Shown here piece by piece: positions 1 to 6,073 of a DNA stretch of 7,344 nucleotides (position 1 is its first letter; each line of letters starts with the position of its first letter). Position numbers and translations under genes: made by a program. This DNA comes from Bacteroidales bacterium. Lineage in GTDB: Bacteria > Bacteroidota > Bacteroidia > Bacteroidales > UBA12077. Below the pieces are notes generated by a model. It was not told the origin of the DNA and ran no database searches. It worked only from the letters and a program-made list of their open reading frames with translations. The stretch is taken from NCBI GenBank assembly GCA_030635365.1, contig DAOVYZ010000175.1, positions 1 through 7,344 on the forward strand, in the 5' to 3' direction.

Positions 1-390
1 ACATCTCATATTGGGAGTGATATAATAGAAGTTGAAGTTTGCGATGATGGTTCTCCTATGGAATGTGATACTGCAATCATTTATATCAGGGTTACATATG
101 AAAACTATATGCTCATCAATGAAGGAATCTCCCCTAACGGTGACAATATTAATGATTTTTGGATTATTAATGGTATTGAAGAGTTTCCTCAAAACAACGT
201 AAAACTATATACTCGTTCCGGACAACTAATATATGAAGCAAATGGATATAATAATTCATCTGTTGTATGGGGTGGAACAGCTAATAGAGGTTTACATTTA
301 GGTAAAAAGGTTCCAAGCGGAACATACTTTTTCTTTATACAAATTTCCCCTGAAATGAAACAATTTAATGGTTTTATAATTGTTAAGTAG
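1..390 (+). CDS. C-terminal end of a T9SS-secreted protein with CHU_C (gliding motility-associated) type-B sorting domain, 5'-partial
   Basis: The frame is open from base 1 to a TAG stop at 388-390, so only the last 129 residues are present. Residues 10-32 (VEVCDDGSPMECDTAIIYI) look like the last strand pair of an Ig/cadherin-like repeat of the kind stacked in large Bacteroidota adhesins, with the paired Cys 14 and Cys 22 typical of that repeat. From about residue 42 (GISPNGDNINDFW) to the end it matches the gliding-motility-associated C-terminal domain (CHU_C, TIGR04131): SPNGDxxND opening, V-x-L-Y-x-R-x-G-x-L-I-Y centre, V-x-W-x-G, then PSGTYFF and a final FxGFIIVK. This domain is a type-B signal that directs the protein through T9SS to the cell surface or medium. 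The following PorP/SprF gene fits that role. The function of the missing N-terminal part cannot be told. Confidence 0.9.
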   Translation, partial: TSHIGSDIIEVEVCDDGSPMECDTAIIYIRVTYENYMLINEGISPNGDNINDFWIINGIEEFPQNNVKLYTRSGQLIYEANGYNNSSVVWGGTANRGLHLGKKVPSGTYFFFIQISPEMKQFNGFIIVK

Positions 391-401
391 ATAGTTGTCA
401 A

Positions 402-455
402 AACTGGATGGATCAATGACCCTAAAAGGGACTCATCTTAATAATCCATCCAGTT
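402..455. terminator. Nested inverted repeat downstream of the T9SS adhesin gene; possible terminator
   Basis: A perfect 12-bp inverted repeat (402-413 AACTGGATGGAT with 444-455 ATCCATCCAGTT) encloses a second one: 416-423 (ATGACCCT) pairs with 427-430 (AGGG) and 433-436 (TCAT), with a 3-base loop and a 2-base bulge. The whole forms one long, nearly continuous hairpin starting 11 bases after the stop codon. Its position suits a terminator or mRNA 3'-end stabiliser. However, there is no T-run after the stem (AAATTATC follows), so a classical intrinsic terminator is not certain. Confidence 0.5.
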
Positions 456-515
456 AAATTATCAAATTTCCTAAAATTTTATGAATTAACCCATTTAGGG
501 GATGAATCATCTTAT

Positions 516-701
516 ATGTATGATAAACGATCAATTTTGACATACTTAAACAATCATAATAGATTGCTTAACAATGTCTTATGTAAACATATGATACTTT
601 TATACGTAGAAAAAAGCAACAATCAATACATACTGAAATCGAAGTATAAATTGATTGTAAAAAAGAAATTAAGAAAGCTAACAACAAGATATCAAAAATG
701 A
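516..701 (+). CDS. Doubtful 61-codon ORF ahead of the porP/sprF-like gene
   Basis: This ORF encodes a small basic peptide rich in Lys, Asn, Leu and Tyr. It has no signal peptide, no recognisable motif, and a composition close to what AT-rich non-coding DNA would give. The one point in its favour is the four-base ATGA overlap of its stop with the start of the next gene (698-701), an arrangement common in translationally coupled pairs. I see no known family in it. It may be the untranslated leader of the downstream gene rather than a gene. Confidence 0.15.
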   Translation: MYDKRSILTYLNNHNRLLNNVLCKHMILLYVEKSNNQYILKSKYKLIVKKKLRKLTTRYQK

Positions 702-1603
702 AAAAGTTAATCTCTCTGATTGTACTACTACAATTATGCAATTGCATGTATGGTCAGCAAATAGCGACCTACTCCCAATATATGGTTAACGGATTAATTC
801 TTAATCCTGCCTATGCAGGTAGTAAAGAAAACCTTGCTTTTACCAGTGTGGTTAGGAAACAATGGGCAGGTGTAAATGGGTCACCAGAAGTACAAACATT
901 TTCCGCACATTCTCCATTAACCAATAATCGTATTTCCATAGGTGGTTATATTGTTAATGAAAAAATCGGCGTTGAGAATAGACTTGAAATTAATGCTGTA
1001 TATTCCTATCGAATATTTTTCCGTGAAGGAAAACTATCCCTGGGTATTTTAGGTGGAATGACTAATTTTCAAGCAAAATACAGTGATCTTCAACTCGATG
1101 ATATAAATGATGATAATTTTGTTGATCAAACTGAATGGTTTAGAATTCCTAACCTTGGATTTGGAGTATATTGGTATAATGATAATTATTATCTTGGATT
1201 TTCTATTCCCAAATTTTTAAGTAATTATTTTCTAAATGAACAAGGCTTAGATGCCCTTTATAAAAACCATTACCTAATAACAGGAGGCTTTTTATATCAG
1301 CTAAATGAAGAAATATCCCTAAAGCCTAGTACATTAATTAAAGTTATCAGTGGAAACCTTCTAGAAATAGATATTAATACCAATGTGTACTATAATAACT
1401 TCTGTCTCGGTGCGTCATACCGTACATACAACAGCTTCAACATATTACTTGAAATGAATATTACAAAAGACTTTAAGATAGGATATTCTTATGATATGGG
1501 AAACAAATACTTTAGAAGTATTTCAATGGGAACACATGAAATATCTTTAAACTATGTCTTCAAACATAAAGGTATTAAATCAATAAGTCCAAGATTCTTC
1601 TAG
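698..1603 (+). CDS. PorP/SprF family type IX secretion system membrane protein
   Basis: The 301-residue protein begins with a signal peptide (KK, then a hydrophobic stretch at about 4-16, cleavage likely near YGQ-Q at 20/21). The mature N terminus carries the family signature: QxxxYSQYMVNGLILNPAYAGS (about 21-42), followed by a conserved RKQWAGVNGSPEVQTFSAHSPL block (about 53-74) and the IGGYIVNEKIG strand (81-91). The rest alternates short aromatic strands typical of an outer-membrane beta-barrel (for example FGVYWYNDNYYLGFSIPKF). Length and layout fit the PorP/SprF family (TIGR03519), whose members assist secretion or surface anchoring of particular T9SS substrates; SprF of Flavobacterium johnsoniae is needed for the adhesin SprB. 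It lies 307 bases after a CHU_C-domain gene, the usual neighbour, so that protein is its likely client. The start is fixed by the signal peptide. Confidence 0.9.
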   Translation: MKKLISLIVLLQLCNCMYGQQIATYSQYMVNGLILNPAYAGSKENLAFTSVVRKQWAGVNGSPEVQTFSAHSPLTNNRISIGGYIVNEKIGVENRLEINAVYSYRIFFREGKLSLGILGGMTNFQAKYSDLQLDDINDDNFVDQTEWFRIPNLGFGVYWYNDNYYLGFSIPKFLSNYFLNEQGLDALYKNHYLITGGFLYQLNEEISLKPSTLIKVISGNLLEIDINTNVYYNNFCLGASYRTYNSFNILLEMNITKDFKIGYSYDMGNKYFRSISMGTHEISLNYVFKHKGIKSISPRFF

Positions 1604-1623
1604 CTTCTATAGCGTAAAATATA

Positions 1624-1669
1624 AGAAGAATTAAGGTCTATTGAATATTAATGAACCTTAAGTCCTTCT
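1624..1669. terminator. Imperfect hairpin between converging coding ends; possible bidirectional terminator
   Basis: Bases 1631-1637 (TTAAGGT) pair perfectly with 1655-1661 (ACCTTAA). The stem continues inward, after one mismatch, through 1639-1644 with 1648-1653 (two G-T pairs) to a three-base loop. Outside it, AGAAG at 1624-1628 can pair with CTTCT at 1665-1669. The hairpin begins 20 bases after the stop of the PorP/SprF-like gene and overlaps the stop of the minus-strand remnant. Read on the minus strand it is followed by a T-rich stretch, so it may once have served that gene as well. Confidence 0.4.
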
Positions 1670-1841
1670 ATTAAAATAGTGACAAACCTCTTATCAGTAT
1701 TTTCTGCAATTTCTAATAGCTTAGCAAATAATTTATTATATTTATCTTTTCGCAATTGTTTATCATCCACTTGTGTCCCTTTTCAGGATTCTTAAAAACA
1801 TCCTTAAACAAATAATCAGCCGTATTTTTTTTATTCCGAAG
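1648..1841 (-). pseudogene. Frameshifted C-terminal remnant of an unidentified gene
   Basis: Read on the minus strand, this otherwise empty spacer gives a plausible protein tail. From about 1785 down to the TAA at 1650-1648 the frame reads KGTQVDDKQLRKDKYNKLFA and then KLLEIAENTDKRFVTILIEG with LKVH at the end. It is a charged, amphipathic, helix-like sequence quite unlike random AT-rich translation. A TGA closes this frame upstream, but the neighbouring frame between 1841 and about 1780 reads LRNKKNTADYLFKDVFKNPE and is open there. The simplest reading is one protein end broken by a frameshift near 1776-1785, with the 5' part of the gene lost. A short real ORF from the GTG at 1770 (40 codons) is the alternative. 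I do not recognise the family. The stop lies inside the hairpin at 1624-1669. Confidence 0.4.
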
Positions 1842-1928
1842 TTAATTTTAATACAATTAAACCAAAAAGGTAAAACTGATTCTAATAGTTATTCATAAAA
1901 AGTTTATAAATCTTTTAATTTAACCGGC

Positions 1929-3518
1929 ATGAAATATTTACTATCGCTATTATTTATTTGTAATTCGACTTTATGTATTACTGCATTTTCGCAAAAAGAC
2001 CCGGTTCAGAAAATTATTGAAATAGGTAAAAAAGATAACCAAACAATGAACCATCTCGATATTCTATGTAATCGTTTTGGTGGCAGTCCAATTGGATCTG
2101 ACGCATATGAGAATGCTGCTGAATGGGCTGCCAGTAAATTTAAAGAATGGGGTATGGAAATTGAGATGGATGAAGCGGGAACATTACCTGTTGGTTTTAA
2201 TCGCGGGCCATGGTTTGGACGTATGCTTTCAGATAATGGTATGCATTTGCATTTTGCAACTCCATCATATACTTCAGGAACAAAAGGTGTCCAAAAGGGG
2301 CATGTTCTTTTAGAACCTAAAACTCAAGCGGAATTTGACAGAATGAAAGGCAAATTAAAGAACGCATGGGTACTGGTTTCAGGAACAAACAACGGATGGC
2401 CCATAGATTATACAAATAGATCTGATGAAAAACGTACTAAAATAAAAACCGAAAATGAAGAAATCGGTAAAAAGAATAGAGAAATAAGAAGAATAAACCG
2501 GAGAAACAAAAAATCCGATGAGCAAAAAGAATTACTTCCTTACAATGAAGAACCGGGCTTATTTTACGAAGAAATGGTTAATGCCGGTATATTAGGTATT
2601 ATACAATCGAGCCAGGTACCGATTCGTGTACTTTATGACAAGAAAAATCTTGAAAAAATGACCTTTGACAGTTTACCTACCATACCTGATATTAAACTAG
2701 ATGAACATCAGTATAAAATAATAAAACAAATGGTTATTGAACGCCGTACGTTTGAGTTGGAATTTGATATAAGAAATCATTTCAAAATGGGGCCTGTTAA
2801 GTATCATAATGTAATTGGAATAATCCCGGGTACTGAATATCCTGACGAATATGTAATTATGGGTGGCCATCTTGATGCATTTGATGTAGCTACAGGTGGT
2901 GTTGATGACGGATCGGGAGTTACACCGGCTATGGAGGCAGCCAGGTTAATTATGAAAGCAGGAGGAAAACCCAAGCGTACTATTTTAGTATGTTTATGGG
3001 CCGGTGAAGAATTTGGTTTACTGGGTTCAAAAAGTTGGGTAAAACGAAATAAGGACAAATTAAATAAAATATCCAATATGTTTAACCGTGATGGTGGCCC
3101 AACTGTAGCAACCAGTATAAGTGTAACGGATGCTATGTGGAGCGATTTTGAAAAAGTATGTGAACCTTTAAATGGTATCAATCCTGATTTTCTTTTTACA
3201 ATGAAAAAGAGAGAGCCACGCGAACGCCCAAAAAAACCGTGGGGTACTGATAGCGGGCCTTTTGCAGTTGAAGGTGTCCCTACTATTACTTTTGGGACTG
3301 AGGATACAAAAGGTTATGATTTTAGCTATGGTGAAATATGGCACACTGAAAGGGATTTATACAATAAGAGTATTCCTGAATATCAGGAACACACTTCTAT
3401 TTTAACGGCTGTTGTAGTTTATGGAATTGCTAACCTGGATCATTTGCTTTCGCGTGAAGGATATTACAAAACAGAAGAAGAGATTAAAAAAGAAAAGAAA
3501 AAGAAGAAGAAAAAATAA
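1929..3518 (+). CDS. Exported M28-family zinc metallopeptidase (carboxypeptidase Q-like)
   Basis: The 529-residue protein starts with a signal peptide (MKYLLSLLFICNSTLCITAF, cleavage near FSQ-K at 22). A conserved N-terminal block (NRFGGSPIGSDAYENAAEWA, about 48-67) is typical of M28 peptidases near plasma glutamate carboxypeptidase (carboxypeptidase Q). The middle (about 110-285) should be the protease-associated insert; within it about 165-202 is a very charged, helix-like stretch. The catalytic domain shows the co-catalytic zinc set: H314 and D316 in GGHLDAFD, D326/D327 in GVDDGSG, E360-E361 in WAGEEFGLLGS, D388 in FNRDGG, and H472 in IWHTERDLY. All expected metal ligands and the general-base Glu are present, so it should be an active amino- or carboxypeptidase. 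The C terminus is almost pure lysine (KKEKKKKKKK), and no T9SS sorting domain is present, so a periplasmic location is more likely than secretion. It appears to be transcribed alone. Confidence 0.9.
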   Translation: MKYLLSLLFICNSTLCITAFSQKDPVQKIIEIGKKDNQTMNHLDILCNRFGGSPIGSDAYENAAEWAASKFKEWGMEIEMDEAGTLPVGFNRGPWFGRMLSDNGMHLHFATPSYTSGTKGVQKGHVLLEPKTQAEFDRMKGKLKNAWVLVSGTNNGWPIDYTNRSDEKRTKIKTENEEIGKKNREIRRINRRNKKSDEQKELLPYNEEPGLFYEEMVNAGILGIIQSSQVPIRVLYDKKNLEKMTFDSLPTIPDIKLDEHQYKIIKQMVIERRTFELEFDIRNHFKMGPVKYHNVIGIIPGTEYPDEYVIMGGHLDAFDVATGGVDDGSGVTPAMEAARLIMKAGGKPKRTILVCLWAGEEFGLLGSKSWVKRNKDKLNKISNMFNRDGGPTVATSISVTDAMWSDFEKVCEPLNGINPDFLFTMKKREPRERPKKPWGTDSGPFAVEGVPTITFGTEDTKGYDFSYGEIWHTERDLYNKSIPEYQEHTSILTAVVVYGIANLDHLLSREGYYKTEEEIKKEKKKKKKK

Positions 3519-3604
3519 ACCCGGTTAAACCCAAACTATGCAATAGAATTAAAAAACCAAAGCCAAATGAAGGATAGCAAAGTAATTACAAAGTTATTGA
3601 TACT

Positions 3605-3697
3605 AACCCTTCGGGTTCAGCCCGCTCTAATGCTTTGCATTAGAAATATATTGGTTAACAATATTTTAAAAGAAGATTTGAAATTCTAATGCGGGTT
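3605..3697. repeat. Cluster of small inverted repeats (REP-like), convergent spacer
   Basis: Several stems are packed here: 3605-3609/3613-3617 (AACCC-TTC-GGGTT); an overlapping GC stem 3612-3615/3621-3624 (CGGG-CCCG); a perfect 8-bp stem with a 3-base loop, 3626-3633/3637-3644 (TCTAATGC-TTT-GCATTAGA); and 3648-3653/3659-3664 (ATATTG-CAATAT). TCTAATGC recurs at 3685-3692, immediately followed by GGGTT. As a result 3637-3645 can instead pair with 3684-3692, and CCC at 3621-3623 with GGG at 3693-3695, a competing longer helix. The segment begins 86 bases after the peptidase stop. It resembles an extragenic palindromic element or a structured 3' region; which one cannot be decided from a single copy. 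Confidence 0.45.
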
Positions 3698-3701
3698 AAA
3701 A

Positions 3702-3790
3702 AGAAAATGACTACATGCTAAATACTCTATGAGTATTAACTATTTATGAACCTAAAATTCCTTTACGGAAAGTGCATGTAATCATTTTCT
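3702..3790. repeat. 89-base element with 17-bp terminal inverted repeats and internal hairpins
   Basis: The left arm 3702-3718 (AGAAAATGACTACATGC) and right arm 3774-3790 (GCATGTAATCATTTTCT) are complementary at 16 of 17 positions. Inside lie a perfect 7-bp hairpin with a 3-base loop at 3721-3737 (AATACTC-TAT-GAGTATT) and a weaker one at 3761-3772 (CTTT-ACGG-AAAG). Folded, it makes a three-way junction. There is no ORF in it, and I see no obvious target-site duplication at its ends. It could be a miniature inverted-repeat element, a relic of an insertion sequence, or a small structured RNA. Confidence 0.45.
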
Positions 3791-3930
3791 GACACTAAGG
3801 TATATTAAGTAGTGAATTTTAAAAAAAGAATTCAATTATCGGGTACTTTAAGCTTATTAATTACAAATTATATGTTATAAGAAGGATAATTGCCTGTTAA
3901 TAGTTTTCTATTTTCGTTTAATAAAATGAT

Positions 3931-3962
3931 AAAAGCCATTAGTAGATAAACTAATGGCCTTT
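3931..3962. terminator. Rho-independent terminator for hydF, possibly bidirectional
   Basis: A perfect 8-bp stem, GCCATTAG at 3935-3942 with CTAATGGC at 3951-3958, has an 8-base loop. It is extended by AAA at the left (3932-3934) against TTT at the right (3960-3962) with one bulged C. Read on the minus strand the stem is followed by TTTTATCATTTTAT, a good U-tract, and it begins 25 bases after the hydF stop codon. On the plus strand it is followed by only CCTTTGTT, so its effect on transcripts coming from the peptidase gene is less sure. Confidence 0.8.
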
Positions 3963-3986
3963 GTTAAATTTTCTCATCACTACTTT

Positions 3987-5216
3987 TTATAAATAATCTG
4001 CAGACGACTGTTTATTTCCTACAAACGGAGAAATTGCTCTTTCATAAATTCCCTGAACATATGCAATTGCCATTCCATAATTTGTAACAGGAACTCCCGC
4101 ATCGGTTGCCGGTTTCAGCCTATTTATTAATTGTTTGCGAGTTATTACACAACCTCCGCACTGTACCAGAAGTGCATATTCTTTTATATCTCTTGGTAAC
4201 TTATCAAGTCCAGTAACAACATCATATTCTAATTTTTTACCGGTAAAATTTGTTAGCCATCGGGGTATTTTTACCCTTCCAATATCATCACACGAAACAT
4301 GATGAGTACACGATTCTAACAATAACACCCTATCCCCGTCCTTTAAATCGGAAATTTTAGGCGTTCCTTTAACATAACTTTCAAAATCGCCTTTATACCT
4401 TGCCAATACAATACTAAAACTTGTTAATGGAATATTTCCGGGTACTGAGGCATCGGCTTTAGTAAAAATCTGACTATCAGTAATAGCCAGTGCAGGAGCT
4501 ATTTTTGTTTTACGCAGAAAAGCATCAACTTCCCGCTCTTTCAATACAATAGCAACTGCATCATTATCCAAAATATCTCTTATAGCCTGCACTTGAGGAA
4601 GTATCATTCTTCCGGCCGGAGCTTCAATATCTATTGGTGTAATTAGTAAAACAATATCTCCATAAGATAATAGGTCTCCTACCAAAGAGGGAGTAGTATA
4701 TGCAGACTCAGGAATTGTTGTCTTTATTAACCTGATAAGTTTTTCCAGATTCTCAGCTTTAATGGTATCAAACTCTATAACTGCAGTTCCTGTTTGTGAA
4801 GCAATCTTCTTATTTATGGAATCATTTAAGGATACAAGATCTGATTTGTTGTGGACAATAAAAAAGGGGGTATCTGTTTTCTGAAACTTTTCAATTAACA
4901 TATTTTCAAAATCCCCAAAAGTATTTTCTGTAATCACTAAAATAGCTAAGTCTACTGTTTTAATTAAAGCTAGTGTTTTTTCGATTCTTTTTTTGCCTAA
5001 TTCACCTGTATCGTCAATTCCTGCTGTATCAATTAAAATAACCGGGCCAAAACCTGTAATCTCAAATGATTTTTTTACCGGGTCTGTTGTTGTACCGGCA
5101 TAATCGGATACAATAGCAATATCTTGTCCTGCCAGTTTATTGATTAAAGAACTTTTTCCATTATTACGACGGCCATAAATTCCTATATGTGGTTTTGACT
5201 CCTTCCCTTTTGACAT
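3987..5216 (-). CDS. hydF: [FeFe]-hydrogenase H-cluster maturation GTPase HydF
   Basis: HydF is the cytoplasmic GTPase and iron-sulfur scaffold that receives the products of HydG and HydE and delivers the two-iron subcluster to apo-[FeFe]-hydrogenase. The 409-residue length is normal. The N-terminal Era/TrmE-like GTPase domain is complete: G1 GRRNNGKSS (15-23), G2 GTTTDP (41-46), G3 DTAG (63-66), G4 NKSD (123-126). The dimerisation region follows (about 175-280). The C-terminal cluster domain has C303-T-H305 and C353-G-G-C356, the three cysteines that bind the [4Fe-4S] cluster. Where many family members have His just before the last pair (HCxxC), this one has Gln 352. No hydE, hydG or hydrogenase gene is in the window, and the next gene upstream is divergent, so hydF probably has its own promoter within 5217-5347. 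It ends at a good terminator (3931-3962). Confidence 0.95.
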   Translation of the reverse strand: MSKGKESKPHIGIYGRRNNGKSSLINKLAGQDIAIVSDYAGTTTDPVKKSFEITGFGPVILIDTAGIDDTGELGKKRIEKTLALIKTVDLAILVITENTFGDFENMLIEKFQKTDTPFFIVHNKSDLVSLNDSINKKIASQTGTAVIEFDTIKAENLEKLIRLIKTTIPESAYTTPSLVGDLLSYGDIVLLITPIDIEAPAGRMILPQVQAIRDILDNDAVAIVLKEREVDAFLRKTKIAPALAITDSQIFTKADASVPGNIPLTSFSIVLARYKGDFESYVKGTPKISDLKDGDRVLLLESCTHHVSCDDIGRVKIPRWLTNFTGKKLEYDVVTGLDKLPRDIKEYALLVQCGGCVITRKQLINRLKPATDAGVPVTNYGMAIAYVQGIYERAISPFVGNKQSSADYL

Positions 5217-5239
5217 AACAATTTTATTAATAAATCAAT

Positions 5240-5260
5240 ATTTACAATATTAATGTAAAT
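5240..5260. promoter_or_regulatory. Perfect palindrome in the divergent hydF / glycosyltransferase promoter region; candidate operator
   Basis: ATTTACA at 5240-5246 and TGTAAAT at 5254-5260 are exact inverted repeats around a 7-base AT centre. They lie 24-44 bases upstream of the hydF start and about 88 bases upstream of the glycosyltransferase ATG. A further TTTACA occurs at 5290-5295. The symmetry and position fit a dimeric regulator site, or the leader hairpin of hydF mRNA. The AT-richness makes chance symmetry possible, and no known binding motif is recognised. Confidence 0.3.
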
Positions 5261-5347
5261 TTCAGGTTATAGAAAATTAAACATTAATCTTTACATAGAG
5301 TTCAAGAAAATATTAATATTTTTAACTTGATTTTTCAACTTGACCTG

Positions 5348-6067
5348 ATGATAACAAAACTAACTATAATTGTACCTGCTTACAACGAAGAAAATACTAT
5401 TGAATTGATTCTCGATAAAATACTTGCCGTAAATCTAAAAAATATTGAAAAGGAAATCATTATTGTTAATGATTATTCAACTGATAATACGCAAACAATT
5501 ATTGAAAAATATATCAAGGATCATTCATCAGAGAATATTCTTTTGATAAATCAGGAGAAGAATCAAGGAAAAGGTGCTGCTCTACATAAAGGCATTACAA
5601 ATGCTACGGGAGAATACCTCATAATACAAGACGCTGATCTGGAATACGACCCCAATGAATACATTGATTTATTGCAACCTGTTTTTAAAGCTAATGCCGA
5701 TGCTGTTTATGGTTCGCGATTTATGGGATCAAATCCTCATAGAATCCTATTTTTTTGGCATACAATAGGTAATAAGTTTCTTACTTTCCTTTCCAATATG
5801 TTTTCTAACCTGAATTTAACCGATATGGAAACCTGCTATAAATTAATGCGGACTGAAATGGTTAAAAGCTTTAGATTAAGAGAAAAAAGGTTCGGTTTTG
5901 AACCTGAGGTAACTGCTAAAATATCAAGATACCCGAATGTTAAAATATATGAAGTTGGGATTTCTTATTTTGGAAGAACGTATAATGAAGGGAAAAAAAT
6001 AAATTGGAAAGATGGCTTTAAGGCAATTTATTGTATTTTTAAGTACAACTTATTTTCACGTAAGTAG
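5348..6067 (+). CDS. GT2-family glycosyltransferase, polyprenyl-phosphate sugar synthase type
   Basis: Starting at the ATG at 5348 gives 239 residues beginning MITKLTIIVPAYNEE, the normal start of this family. A TTG at 5327 in the same frame would add seven residues not expected in the family. Features of a GT-A fold family 2 enzyme near dolichyl-phosphate mannose synthase are clear: VPAYNEE (9-15), the nucleotide-binding VNDYSTDNT (40-48), KNQGKGAALHKGI (71-83), the metal-binding DAD motif in QDADLEYDP (94-102), YGSRF (121-125), TCYKLMR (162-168) and KRFGFEPEVTAKI (180-192). There is no transmembrane tail, so it is a soluble or membrane-associated cytoplasmic enzyme. It probably transfers a sugar from a nucleotide sugar to a polyprenyl phosphate; the sugar cannot be told. 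The next gene, six bases on, encodes a likely user of that lipid-linked sugar. Confidence 0.9.
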   Translation: MITKLTIIVPAYNEENTIELILDKILAVNLKNIEKEIIIVNDYSTDNTQTIIEKYIKDHSSENILLINQEKNQGKGAALHKGITNATGEYLIIQDADLEYDPNEYIDLLQPVFKANADAVYGSRFMGSNPHRILFFWHTIGNKFLTFLSNMFSNLNLTDMETCYKLMRTEMVKSFRLREKRFGFEPEVTAKISRYPNVKIYEVGISYFGRTYNEGKKINWKDGFKAIYCIFKYNLFSRK

Positions 6068-6073
6068 TTCAAA

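Noticed and set aside
189..416. 75-codon minus-strand ORF over the CHU_C domain
   Set aside because: It is antisense to a clearly conserved sorting domain and shows no motif of its own.
698..760. Possible lipoprotein signal at Cys 14 or Cys 16 of the PorP/SprF-like protein
   Set aside because: The residues before the cysteines (LQL, CN) do not fit a lipobox, and a normal signal-peptidase I site near YGQ-Q fits the family better.
2077..2313. 78-codon plus-strand ORF inside the peptidase gene
   Set aside because: It is an out-of-frame shadow of the well-supported M28 reading frame.
2804..3181. 125-codon minus-strand ORF inside the peptidase gene
   Set aside because: It lies wholly antisense to the conserved M28 catalytic region, whose zinc-ligand motifs prove the plus-strand frame. 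Its translation has no family features.
3813..3834. TGAATT/AATTCA inverted repeat around an A-run
   Set aside because: It has only six AT-rich pairs with a ten-base loop, easily expected by chance in this composition, and no suitable gene end is nearby.
5327..5347. TTG start giving a longer glycosyltransferase
   Set aside because: The ATG at 5348 gives the usual family N terminus (MITKLTIIVPAYNEE); the extra seven residues are not expected.
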